Positions 55,701-63,643 of a stretch of 64,000 nt of DNA are shown in pieces. A program made the position numbers and the translations under genes. Source of the DNA: Fibrobacter sp. UWR3 (GTDB lineage: Bacteria > Fibrobacterota > Fibrobacteria > Fibrobacterales > Fibrobacteraceae). The notes under the pieces were generated by a model. It saw only the letters and a program-made list of their open reading frames with translations, was not told the origin of the DNA and did not search any database. Positions within the stretch are counted from its first letter, which is position 1; every line of letters begins with the position of its first letter. The stretch lies in assembly GCF_900143055.1 (NCBI RefSeq), contig NZ_FRCW01000002.1:124001-188000 (forward strand). Reading direction: 5' to 3'.

Positions 55701-56435
55701 GTAATATCGTACCAGTATTCCAACAGTGACCTCTACCGCCCCGGTACGTTCGCCGAAAGTTTCGTCGTCACCAAAAGCGGGAAAATCAAGCCCAAGTACA
55801 GGAATTTCAACATACACGAATTCGGCCTGAGCCTCTACGGGAGCATCCAGAGTCCACTCACCGGAGCGCGACTCGCCGCAGGTGCTAAGCTCGGAGGCAT
55901 TTTCAACTGGGATACCGACGCGAAGGATTCTACCGGCGCCAAGGTGGATACGCTCGACTCGTACTATTACAGCGCCGTGTTCCTGGAAGGCTACCCCTAC
56001 CTGCGCAGTTCAGAAAACTACACGCGTGCGGGCACCAAGACCGCCATGGCGGAAGTCCATTACCTGTTCCCCGTCTACGACGACTGGCGTAAGGGTTTCT
56101 GGATTTTCGAAACGCGCGCATTCTACATCGACGCATTCGCGCAGATCGGTGCCGCATGGAACAGCAAGTGGTTCGATACGGACAAGTTCACGGACCACGA
56201 TTTCTGGGACCGTTCTGCGGGCCTCAGCTTCAGGTGGAGCAACAAGATTTTCTACAGCATCCCGCTCGACATAACGCTCACGTTCGCACGCGCACTCAGC
56301 CGCATCGGCGACGATGAAGGGCGCGAAGGCAGTTGGAAGCCCACGACAATCGACGTGCCGCTTTTACCGGACGCGATTTCGCCCACGCGGATCAAGTTTA
56401 CGCTCGGAATGGGATTCATCAATAGCTGGCAGTAA
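52746..56435 (+). CDS. Peptidase-like, beta-propeller and barrel multidomain envelope protein
   Basis: The 1229-residue product has a signal peptide (LLLAGSAFA). An N-terminal zinc-peptidase-like domain carries HEFSH near residue 131 with a downstream WFAEGTAQF, as in the peptidase MA group. The middle has WD40/PD40-like strands (YSPKYSPDGKRIAFSF, HFDIAVSDTNKN), like the TolB propeller. The C-terminal half (about 800-1229) is rich in aromatic strands and fits a BamA-type or other outer-membrane barrel. Two repeat-derived inserts (53843-53893 and 54803-54899) lie between propeller segments. Its substrate is unknown. Confidence 0.8.
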   Translation: MLFDAKKIRAKVAATLAGTLLLAGSAFAAGFYGNQSDIKWKTADTKHFQFIYPQEYTEHASALSAYAEAVYDSVVGRYKKDLPGRVNAVLNNALYSNGSAVPSENAVNLWLTNWDFKIRSSHGWLADVITHEFSHLVSIENGSKFKPSIYGVQFSYTDYYNERITSDFATFLPFTLQPLWFAEGTAQFESARMGFDAWDTHRDMLLRVAALNDTLLPLEYMHDFSDNSLFAELGPYTQGFSLVLYISKHYGEDAVPKIWTELSKPYRVTLDGALKKILGISEKQLYEAWKKEITEAYKAQKDSLGPLVEGTKITADAFWQDFPVVAGKHLYGVSNFGGPWFDGAVFKMPLKETKDSAEVKDSTANKIPASAGMTKEGASAGMTKENEKIDGVEIGMISIEEEEGDSTIDINDYAKSGFRAKKPWFDKGIDVYDAPEKGPILAYVTFQNRDKDGHAHFDIAVSDTNKNKLNLTHLVDAVYPAFSPKGNEVAFVRREPYSTRFVLSKVPFTADFSEYTAEDPIDIYVPNAKFRYYNIYSPKYSPDGKRIAFSFFDDVHRGIAVIDADGKNMKVVSTEGYDERDVNWIDDSKIVFASNRNGIFNLIEKNIDTGNERPLTNVVGGAFTPVLAGDTLYFTQYDKDGFSLYKLQYTPVAMINDTTMNVTERDSTIQVADTVWNNCAATDSTKIPASAGMTKDSASVDSIAAAVILERSDRIQSDSIQANATANCTTEPTVTMRDSAIKLIDTTYTITQRPAPSEIVLKGSPLPRIEKHIELESREFAGTERDYKPIPTVPLFIPMLAFYENAPDLTVFGDGQLKAKIGLAAIIADPLKKNTLQVGLMLEIGNGIDYINGSGLNPEQEKEFFVAWENRSTPIDFGISYTYASYTSKDTVRYEDVRANDGDSLGISNYAVPMQSIVAMAGYSPFKSVDTLQIAAGYDWADFNLYEDNFAWTYQKRFSAMALFGLYGDSEGEDGTGISGQGDGAVISYQYSNSDLYRPGTFAESFVVTKSGKIKPKYRNFNIHEFGLSLYGSIQSPLTGARLAAGAKLGGIFNWDTDAKDSTGAKVDTLDSYYYSAVFLEGYPYLRSSENYTRAGTKTAMAEVHYLFPVYDDWRKGFWIFETRAFYIDAFAQIGAAWNSKWFDTDKFTDHDFWDRSAGLSFRWSNKIFYSIPLDITLTFARALSRIGDDEGREGSWKPTTIDVPLLPDAISPTRIKFTLGMGFINSWQ
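53843..53893. repeat. GATCCCCG palindromic element inside the reading frame
   Basis: A GATCCCCGCC/GCGGGGATGAC palindrome (53843-53866) and a partial second copy ending at 53893 lie in frame and encode KIPASAGMTKEGASAGMTK. The element is of the type seen between genes elsewhere in the window (56439-56460). Confidence 0.85.
54803..54899. repeat. Two palindromic elements inside the reading frame
   Basis: A GATCCCCG to GATGAC palindrome (54803-54826) is followed by the GTCATTCTGGA/TCCAGAGTGAC palindrome (54864-54899). Together they encode KIPASAGMTKD and VILERSDRIQSD, separated by a short linker. The frame is preserved. Confidence 0.85.
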
Positions 56436-56438
56436 AGA

Positions 56439-56554
56439 TCCCCGGTCGGAGCCGGGGATGACGATTGTGCATCGGTCGGAGCCGGGGATGACGATTGTGC
56501 ATCGGTCGGAGCCGGGGATGACGATCGTGCATCGGTCGGAGCCGGGGATGACAG
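56439..56554. repeat. 30-bp tandem repeat, about four copies
   Basis: The word GGTCGGAGCCGGGGATGAC recurs with a period of 30 bp between the ends of two converging genes. The units are separated by ATTGTGCATC or ATCGTGCATC. The first unit begins with GATCCCC and can form a CCCCGG/CCGGGG hairpin. It is a tandem expansion of the palindromic element class. Confidence 0.85.
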
Positions 56555-58456
56555 CTACATTGCCTTCAACGCGGCAGCGAGTTTTTTCTTCGCATCGGGT
56601 ACGCGCGAAAGCACTACGTCTTCAAGCAGGCAGCACATGCGGTAAGGGATTTCCTCGTAAGCGGGGATTTTCTCCGGCTTAGCGATGTAAAAATCGAGCC
56701 CTGCCTTTTTTGCATGGTGTAGGAACACGGACGTAAGTCCGGGTCTCGCCTTCTCGAGCCCGTTCGCATGCAGCCCTAGTTTCTGGACATCGCCCAGGAT
56801 ATGCGCGTACGGCAGGTTCGCCTTCACGTAGCGGCACACCTTGAAGAGCAGGTTCATCGCATCGTCCAGCGGTTTGCCCTCGTGTTCCACGCAGGGTTCG
56901 AACACGATATCTTCGGCAAGGAAATTGAGTTTGCCCACCAGCAGGCGGTACATGCGCTCGATAATTTCGGTTTCGCGCGCGAAGGTATCCGCAGTGCCCT
57001 TCTCGTCTTCGGCAAAGCATACCAGCGCAAACCCGCGCTTGCGAATTTCCATTGCCTTCGTGAGGAAGATTTCTTCACCTTCCGCGAGGCTTATACTGCG
57101 GGCGATTCCCTTCCCCGAAATGCATTCGATTCCTGCGATAAGCAAGTCCCAACTGCGGGAATCCATCATCACCGGGCATTTCGCAAGCGACTTGTCATCG
57201 AGCATCTTGCCCATGAACGCCTGTATCTGCGGAGGCTCTGTATCGTAGGAATCCAGGTTTACGTCCAGGATTTCGGCACCGTAGGTAACCTGCCTGTGCC
57301 CGAGCGCAACGGCATCGGCAAGGTTCCCTTCGCCAAAGATTTTCGCGAACTCGGGAGATTCCTCCCGATTAAACACGTTGCCCACGCAAATGCAATTCCC
57401 CGCACCTGCTACCGTCATGGGTGCAAGCCCGCTCAACAGCATGTTGTACCGGCGGGCAGGGATTCGGCGGGGGCGGCTACCCTTGAGCGCCTTCACCATG
57501 AACTTGAGCGACTCGGGCGTGGTTTCCTTGCCGCCGCCCACGATGTTCACGAGGCCCGAATCGGCATAGCGCCAGAGCTCCTTTGCGCGGCCCTTCACGG
57601 AATCGCTGTCGTGGGGTTTCATGCCCTCGAGCGAAACATCCACCATCACGCTCATGCGCACGGGAGCATTCTCGATTTCTTTCAGGAGGTCATGCAGGTC
57701 GCCCGCGTTCTCACCCGCCGAAAGCCCGATACTGAATACCGGGAAACTGCTCACGGTATGCTGTAACGCCCTTGCGGTAAGGCCTGCCAGCGTGCCTGCA
57801 CCCGCTTCGGCAATTTCGCCCGAAACCATCACGGGCACAAGTTCCTGGCGTTCGGAACACACCTTGAATACGGCGTGCAGGGCCGCCTTCACGTTCAAAA
57901 GGTTACGGAACGAATCCAACAGCAGTATGTCGGCATTCCCGTCCAGAAGGCCACGCACCACCTCGCTGTAGGCATCGACCAGTTCTCGGAAGCCCACATC
58001 CGCGGAATCTTCCGCAGGTCCCATCACGCCCGCGACATACTTGCGTTCGAGCGTCTGGCCCAGCTTGCCTGTTTTGCACTGAAGAATGTCGTCGTTGTAT
58101 TCGGCAATCGACTCGCAGGCGATGCGCGCCCCCGCAAGGGCAATGTCGTACGCCATGTTCTCGAGCCTGAACTTCCCCTGCACAATCGGGTTTGCGCGCA
58201 CGGTGTTGGTGCGGATAATGTCGGCACCCGCCTCCAGGTAGGCACGGTGGGCCTTTTTCACGACCTGCGGCGCAGTAACGCAAAGTATATCGTCGTTGCC
58301 CTGCAGGTCCACCGCGTGGTCCACGAACATTTCCCCGCGGTAATCTTCTTCACGCAAATCGCACGCATCAAGAACAGTCCTTGCCGGCCCATCCATCACA
58401 AGGATGCGCCCGATGCTCGCCCTCGCGAGTTCCTGGTAGGACTTCGAGAGGTTCAT
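56555..58456 (-). CDS. MetH-like homocysteine-methyltransferase/pterin-binding protein lacking zinc cysteines
   Basis: The 633-residue protein aligns with the first two modules of cobalamin-dependent methionine synthase: a homocysteine-methyltransferase barrel (about 10-325: YLEAGADIIRTNT, LVNIVGG near the end) and a pterin-binding barrel (about 345-630: GAEILDVNLDSYD, SISLAEG). The cobalamin and reactivation modules are absent. The zinc ligands are missing: GLNC becomes GLSA, and the GGCC motif becomes GGGK. The DGxxGT start motif reads DGPART. It is probably not an ordinary methionine synthase. The ATG at 58456 is preferred, five bases after the stop of the upstream lipoprotein gene. Confidence 0.8.
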   Translation of the reverse strand: MNLSKSYQELARASIGRILVMDGPARTVLDACDLREEDYRGEMFVDHAVDLQGNDDILCVTAPQVVKKAHRAYLEAGADIIRTNTVRANPIVQGKFRLENMAYDIALAGARIACESIAEYNDDILQCKTGKLGQTLERKYVAGVMGPAEDSADVGFRELVDAYSEVVRGLLDGNADILLLDSFRNLLNVKAALHAVFKVCSERQELVPVMVSGEIAEAGAGTLAGLTARALQHTVSSFPVFSIGLSAGENAGDLHDLLKEIENAPVRMSVMVDVSLEGMKPHDSDSVKGRAKELWRYADSGLVNIVGGGKETTPESLKFMVKALKGSRPRRIPARRYNMLLSGLAPMTVAGAGNCICVGNVFNREESPEFAKIFGEGNLADAVALGHRQVTYGAEILDVNLDSYDTEPPQIQAFMGKMLDDKSLAKCPVMMDSRSWDLLIAGIECISGKGIARSISLAEGEEIFLTKAMEIRKRGFALVCFAEDEKGTADTFARETEIIERMYRLLVGKLNFLAEDIVFEPCVEHEGKPLDDAMNLLFKVCRYVKANLPYAHILGDVQKLGLHANGLEKARPGLTSVFLHHAKKAGLDFYIAKPEKIPAYEEIPYRMCCLLEDVVLSRVPDAKKKLAAALKAM

Positions 58457-58460
58457 GGAA

Positions 58461-58910
58461 CTATCTCCGCGTGTTCGGGACCTCGCCCGGGAGCAACTGC
58501 CCCGGGCTCGTGCGCTGGGCATCGCGCCCCTTGAAATTCGGATTGTACTGTTGGACCTTCGCCTTCTTCACCTCGGACTGCACCTCCATCAGGTGAGACT
58601 CCCAGGTTTTCATCGCGTCGTCAAGTTCGCCACGCGCCTGCAGCATGAGTTCGCGCAGCTGCAGCAGTTCCTGCATCTGTTCGCGCTTCATTATCCAGAG
58701 TTCCTCTTCCTCGGGCATGCGCTCGATATTGAAGAGCAGGTTCAGGTAACGTTCTTCCGCTTCCTTGTACGCCTTGTACGTTTCCTTGTACATCATGTAG
58801 CGGTCGTCGACCATCGTCTGCTGGGGCGAAGGGTGCGAGGTACAGCCCGAAAGTACCGCCGCAAAAGCGACAGCAAAAACGGCACAGGCTTTGCGGAAGA
58901 TACTCGTCAT
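58461..58910 (-). CDS. Small helical lipoprotein, unknown
   Basis: The 149-residue product has a lipoprotein signal ending VLSGC and a mature part of one long Glu/Met/Leu-rich helix (about 30-120) that could form a coiled coil, with a Pro/Gly-rich tail. No family was recognised. It lies three bases after the upstream lipoprotein gene, and the MetH-like gene follows four bases downstream. Confidence 0.7.
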   Translation of the reverse strand: MTSIFRKACAVFAVAFAAVLSGCTSHPSPQQTMVDDRYMMYKETYKAYKEAEERYLNLLFNIERMPEEEELWIMKREQMQELLQLRELMLQARGELDDAMKTWESHLMEVQSEVKKAKVQQYNPNFKGRDAQRTSPGQLLPGEVPNTRR

Positions 58911-58913
58911 AGG

Positions 58914-59855
58914 TTACTCCGCAGCCTGGTTGCGCTTGATGTTGAAGAGGCGTTCGTGCGTGATGTTGCTCTTGAAGGTCACGGTATCCTTCGTCACCGG
59001 GTGCACCATGTAGTGCGTTCCGACCTTCACCTCACGTTCCTGGCAAGGGATGCCCGTCTCGGGGTCAATCATGATTTCGAACTCGGTATCGTATTCCGCC
59101 CTAAGACCCGTATTGTATGCCTTGAACTTCTCGGGCACGATATTGCTGTTCACGTGCTGCTCCCAGATGTAGTAGGGGAAGCTTTCCTTCTCGTGCAGGT
59201 AAATCTTGTAATCCAGGCAACGACGGTGGTCACGGTTCTCGAAGCCCTTCGTGACAACGGAATCAATCTTGATGAGGGCAAAGTTCAGGCGTCCCTGGTC
59301 CTTGAGCATCTGCGTGATGTTCGCCTTCACGGGCACTGTACCCGTAAGCAGGTGGTCCATTTCCCAGCGATGCTTTTCGAGGCGGCGCAGGTGCGGCTTG
59401 TAATCGGGGTTCAGGAGCTGCTTGCGCCAGCGTTCGGGCATCGGGATGTGCGCGAGAAGCGTGTCGTAACCGTCATCGAGGCCGGTAATGCTCGTCACTT
59501 CGCGGTCAACGGCCGCAAGGTTCACCTCCTTCACGCGCCATGCAAGTTCGGAGGGCATAAAATTCTTGAGGTAGCCGCGGGAATTGTTCACGCGGTACAG
59601 GCGCTGCACCTTCGTGGTATCGCCCGCAGTAGAGTAGTTCAGGTCCACATAGGCGGCAGTAATCGTGCCCATCTGCTCTTCGCCCTTCAGGTCAATCGTC
59701 GCGAAGTAGCTTTCGGTATAGACCTCCACATCCACAGGCTGAGCAAGCTTGTAGTTGAGCGTAACCTCAGATTCGCCGCAACCGACAAGGGAAAAAGGCA
59801 TAACACAAAGAGACAGAAGCCCGCCGAAGCCGGCCAGAAGTTTACTACGAATCAT
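58914..59855 (-). CDS. Lipoprotein, unknown
   Basis: The 313-residue product has a lipoprotein signal ending FSLVGC. The mature part is mixed alpha/beta with charged segments such as ERWRKQLLNPDYKPHLRRLE; no domain was recognised. The ATG at 59855 is preferred over an upstream in-frame TTG. It is the middle gene of a three-lipoprotein unit, with gaps of about 12 and 3 bp. Confidence 0.7.
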   Translation of the reverse strand: MIRSKLLAGFGGLLSLCVMPFSLVGCGESEVTLNYKLAQPVDVEVYTESYFATIDLKGEEQMGTITAAYVDLNYSTAGDTTKVQRLYRVNNSRGYLKNFMPSELAWRVKEVNLAAVDREVTSITGLDDGYDTLLAHIPMPERWRKQLLNPDYKPHLRRLEKHRWEMDHLLTGTVPVKANITQMLKDQGRLNFALIKIDSVVTKGFENRDHRRCLDYKIYLHEKESFPYYIWEQHVNSNIVPEKFKAYNTGLRAEYDTEFEIMIDPETGIPCQEREVKVGTHYMVHPVTKDTVTFKSNITHERLFNIKRNQAAE

Positions 59856-59867
59856 CGAAAATTCCAA

Positions 59868-60317
59868 TTACTGTTTGTTCTTGATAAGCGTGATTTCTTT
59901 CACGGCCAGCAGGCGGTCGCCCGTAGTAGCCTCGATAACAATCTGGCCCGGAGCATGGTGGCGGGTCATTTCTGCTGCGGTCATAAGCCCTCCGCGCTTG
60001 GAGTGGCCCTGGAGCGTATAAACGCTCACCTTCTCGTTCACCTTGGTTTCGTACTTCCAGATTTCCTTGCCCTTGTTAGCGGCAGTACCCTCGTAGAAGG
60101 CAATCTTGATGGTCGGGAAATCGAAGCCCGTACCGTAGCGGAACTGCACAATCATCGGGTTGATAAGTTCAAATTCGCTGGTAGTATCGGCAACCAGCTG
60201 CAAAGCCGGATTCCATTCACGACCACACACGATGTGCGGATCTTCGGTGGAGCAGGACGAGAAGAATGCCCCCATGACAATCACCAAGAAAATAGCGAGT
60301 TTTGAAAGTCTGTTCAT
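59868..60317 (-). CDS. Lipoprotein, unknown
   Basis: The 149-residue product has a lipoprotein signal ending FFSSC and a predicted small beta-rich domain, with strands such as TIKIAFYEGTAANKG and GQIVIEATTGDRL. No family was recognised. It is the first gene of the three-lipoprotein unit that leads into the MetH-like gene. Confidence 0.7.
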   Translation of the reverse strand: MNRLSKLAIFLVIVMGAFFSSCSTEDPHIVCGREWNPALQLVADTTSEFELINPMIVQFRYGTGFDFPTIKIAFYEGTAANKGKEIWKYETKVNEKVSVYTLQGHSKRGGLMTAAEMTRHHAPGQIVIEATTGDRLLAVKEITLIKNKQ

Positions 60318-60433
60318 TTTAAGCCTTCCTGGAAAAACACCTAATTAACAAATTAGCAAAATCCCCCCGAATTGCCATATTCGTTGCGTTGTTTTTTACA
60401 ATATGTGGCGTTTTTGGCCGTTTTAGGCGGTTT

Positions 60434-61768
60434 CTAGCGGGCCAGAACGAGCATCATTTCGAGGTGGGGAGTCTGCGGGTAGAAGGCAAAAGCCTCCGCA
60501 CGGCAGATTTTGAAGCCCTTTTCGGCAAGGAGGGCGGTATCGCGGGCGAGCGTCACCGGGTGGCAGGACACGTAAATCAGGCGATTCACTGAGGAATCCG
60601 CTATGGCGTCGAGGGCTTCTTTCGGGAGGCCGGTGCGCGGCGGGTCCACGATGAGCGTCGCGGGGATATCCACCACGTTGCTCGCGAGCCATTCCTCGGC
60701 CGGCGCGGAAACATTTTCTATCGTCGCGACTTTTTTATCGCCACCAGATACAGATAAATTAACCTCTGCATGCTGCAGGCATTTTTCTTCGCGTTCCACG
60801 GTCGTCACGCGCTTAAACTTGTCCATAAGCATCGCGGCGAAGAACCCTACCCCGCTGAAGAGGTCGATAAGCCATTCGTCGCTCGATTCCCCGCTCGCAA
60901 GGCCTTCGTCCACGGCATTGCGCACGGACTTCACCAGCGCGGGCAAAAGCTCGAGATTACTCTGGAAGAACACACTCGCATCAGCCTCAATCTTCTTGCC
61001 GCAGATTTCGGAGACGCTTACCGCATTCTCGCTGAACTCGCGGGCAGGCATACCCTCGTAATAGTACGAGATTTCACCCGCGCCGTTATCGAAGAGGTTC
61101 ACTTCCATCTCGCGGCCGGGGCGGAACTTGCCCGCAAAAATCTCGCGGGCGCGCCCCTGCAAGAACTCGTTGAGCGCGGGCGTCAATACGGGGCAGTTCT
61201 TGAACAGCGCCACACTATTGCTTTCCTGCTTGCGAAATCCGAAACGCACAATCGGCTTGTCGCCGGCCTGGTCGCAAACCACGACGACCCGTGCGCGGTT
61301 GCGGTAACCCCACGCGGGGCCCGTGTGCACCTTGAAATCTTCGGGCAATTCTATGCGGGCGATGCGCCGGAAGTTCTCGCGCTCGACCTGCGCCAGGTAT
61401 TCCGCCTGCTTCTCGCTTTCCAAGTGCTGCAAGCTGCACCCACCGCACTTGCCATATAGCGGGCAGCGCGCCTCTACGCGGTCGGGATTTGCGCCTTCCA
61501 GCACTTCCACGACATGCCCGCGGGCAAAATCTTTTTTCGTGAACGTCACCGCCACCTTACAGAGTTCGCCCGGCAACGCGCCCGAGACAAAGCACACGCG
61601 GCCATCAGGCAGGCGCGCCATACCCTCGCCGCCCTGCACCATTTTCTCGATGCGGACTTCGAACACCTCGCGGGCGGGCGCAGAATATGCGGGGCGAGCA
61701 GACGCAGGGCGCTTGTGGCCCGACCTGCGCAGCTTTCCAAGCTTGTCAAAACGGCGAAACATGGGCAT
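60434..61768 (-). CDS. RNA uracil-C5-methyltransferase (RlmD/TrmA family)
   Basis: The 444-residue protein has an N-terminal TRAM-like domain (VEKMVQGGEG-type start in IEKMVQGGEGMARL), an iron-sulfur motif CPLYGKCGGC, a central domain, and a SAM-dependent methyltransferase domain with LFSGVGFFAAML, DPPRTGLPKEAL and the catalytic Cys in YVSCHPVTLARD. It methylates U in 23S rRNA or tRNA; RlmD or RlmCD-like specificity cannot be fixed from sequence alone. The ATG at 61768 is preferred over a longer frame with no family match. Confidence 0.88.
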   Translation of the reverse strand: MPMFRRFDKLGKLRRSGHKRPASARPAYSAPAREVFEVRIEKMVQGGEGMARLPDGRVCFVSGALPGELCKVAVTFTKKDFARGHVVEVLEGANPDRVEARCPLYGKCGGCSLQHLESEKQAEYLAQVERENFRRIARIELPEDFKVHTGPAWGYRNRARVVVVCDQAGDKPIVRFGFRKQESNSVALFKNCPVLTPALNEFLQGRAREIFAGKFRPGREMEVNLFDNGAGEISYYYEGMPAREFSENAVSVSEICGKKIEADASVFFQSNLELLPALVKSVRNAVDEGLASGESSDEWLIDLFSGVGFFAAMLMDKFKRVTTVEREEKCLQHAEVNLSVSGGDKKVATIENVSAPAEEWLASNVVDIPATLIVDPPRTGLPKEALDAIADSSVNRLIYVSCHPVTLARDTALLAEKGFKICRAEAFAFYPQTPHLEMMLVLAR

Positions 61769-61843
61769 AAAGATAGAATTTAAGGAGCAAAAAGTAAAAT
61801 CAGCGGTGAAATAATATATTTTTCTTCTAAAGGAGGAAATTAA

Positions 61844-63628
61844 ATGAAACCCCACGCACTTCTATTCCCGGTACTCCTGTCTTTTGCGCTCCTCACTGCC
61901 TGCGGCGATGACGACTCGTTCATCCCGAAAGTCCCCGAGCTGCCCGGCGAAGTGGCAGACATGGACGAGCTCAAGGAGTTCGAGTGCAACGACGACCTCA
62001 TGGGCGAAAAGGTCTACGTAAGAGACCTCGAAACGGACTACGAATGCGATGGCGACCACTGGTTCGAAACCATCGATACGGGCAAGTCGAGCTCGTCTTC
62101 CAAGAAAACATCTTCGAGCAGCGCAAAGTCCAGCAGTTCTGCAGAATCTTCGCCCAGCGAGAAATCCAGTAGTTCCGCAGAGTCTTCATCCAGTGGAAAG
62201 TCGAATTCCAGCGAGACAAGCGTGTCCAGCTCCGCAAAGTCGAGTTCGAGCTACACAACCCCATTGCTCTCTCACTGCGATATAGGTACCGACGAAAACT
62301 GCTTTAAGGACGCCCGCGATGGTCAAACATACAGAACGGTCAAAATCGGAAATCAGGTTTGGATGAGGGACAATCTGAACTTCAGAACAGGAAGTAGTTC
62401 CTGTTATAACGATGACACCAGCTTCTGCACTAAGTACGGTTTGCTCTACACCTGGGCAACAGCCTTAGACAGCGTTGGCGAATTCAGTACAAACAGCAAG
62501 GGCTGCGGATATAACGCATTGTCGTGCCGACCAGTTTCTCCGACATACGGAATCTGCCCAGATGGATGGAGAATTCCTTCAACCATCGATTGGAGTATTT
62601 TGTTTGGTAAGGTTGGAGGCAAGGATGTTGCCGGCAAAGCCCTCAAATCCGCATCTGATTGGCTAAATGACGGCAACGGGACAGACGAAGCATCGTTCAC
62701 GGCCTTGCCGGGAGGACGTTTCGAAGAAGGAATATTCTATCTCATAGGTAACGACGCATCTTTTTGGGCCAGCAATCCCAATACTACCACATATGTCAAA
62801 TTAGTTGATTATGTAGCTATGTCTGACGATCTCGACAAGGCAGCTGATTACCAGACTGAACCATACAACAAGCGTTACATTCGTTGCATCAAGATTGATA
62901 CTGCTCAAACAGCATCTTCGTCCAGCATCACATCGAAGTCGAGTTCAAGCGAGTATACACCTTACGACCATAAGAACGATCTTTTTGAAGACAGTCTGAA
63001 CTCCGGCGCGTACAAGAAATTTACCGATGTACGGAACGGAAGGTCGTATTACTATCTCACGATTAACGCAAAAGATGGTGACGAAGATGTTTCGGTAACA
63101 GTCATGGCCGAAAACCTGAATATCGGCATCGATGTGCCGGGAGCAAATGACCAGAGCGACGATGAGAATATTGAACGCTACTGCTACAATGACGACACGA
63201 CCAACTGTGACAAGTACGGCGGCCTTTACCAGTGGGCCGAGATGATGCAATTGCCGAGTCGCTGCAATGTTGACGCTTGCGAAGACCTTATCGAGGAAAA
63301 TCACCGGGGCATCTGCCCTGAAGGCTGGCACGTGATGACCTATGACGAGTATGTCATTGTATTAACGGCCAATAAGGAAGAAAAAAATATTCGAGCTATA
63401 TCCTTTGGCGGGGATAATCTAACCGGATACAGCTTAATCGGAGCTGGTCATAACCGGAATCATCAATTCGCTGATTTAGACAACATGACATTCTGGTTTT
63501 ACCCGGAAAATGGCACTATGTCAGAACCGTCAGCATTTTCAGGCTATCAACTAAAATCTTCCGCCGGAATGGATTTTACAAGCAGTCGCAAATCATATGC
63601 CAACTCCGTTCGCTGCGTGAAGGACTAA
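61844..63628 (+). CDS. Lipoprotein with two FISUMP domains
   Basis: The 594-residue product has a lipoprotein signal ending LLTAC, a long poly-serine linker (about 85-145) and two FISUMP domains separated by a second serine linker. The first starts DARDGQTYRTVKIGNQVW, has a GICPDGWRIPS core and ends NKRYIRCIK. The second starts VRNGRSYYYLT, has GICPEGWHVM and ends SVRCVKD. AAGGAGG precedes the ATG. A third FISUMP gene begins 16 bp downstream. The function of these domains is unknown. Confidence 0.9.
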   Translation: MKPHALLFPVLLSFALLTACGDDDSFIPKVPELPGEVADMDELKEFECNDDLMGEKVYVRDLETDYECDGDHWFETIDTGKSSSSSKKTSSSSAKSSSSAESSPSEKSSSSAESSSSGKSNSSETSVSSSAKSSSSYTTPLLSHCDIGTDENCFKDARDGQTYRTVKIGNQVWMRDNLNFRTGSSSCYNDDTSFCTKYGLLYTWATALDSVGEFSTNSKGCGYNALSCRPVSPTYGICPDGWRIPSTIDWSILFGKVGGKDVAGKALKSASDWLNDGNGTDEASFTALPGGRFEEGIFYLIGNDASFWASNPNTTTYVKLVDYVAMSDDLDKAADYQTEPYNKRYIRCIKIDTAQTASSSSITSKSSSSEYTPYDHKNDLFEDSLNSGAYKKFTDVRNGRSYYYLTINAKDGDEDVSVTVMAENLNIGIDVPGANDQSDDENIERYCYNDDTTNCDKYGGLYQWAEMMQLPSRCNVDACEDLIEENHRGICPEGWHVMTYDEYVIVLTANKEEKNIRAISFGGDNLTGYSLIGAGHNRNHQFADLDNMTFWFYPENGTMSEPSAFSGYQLKSSAGMDFTSSRKSYANSVRCVKD

Positions 63629-63643
63629 AAGGGGGGAAATAAA

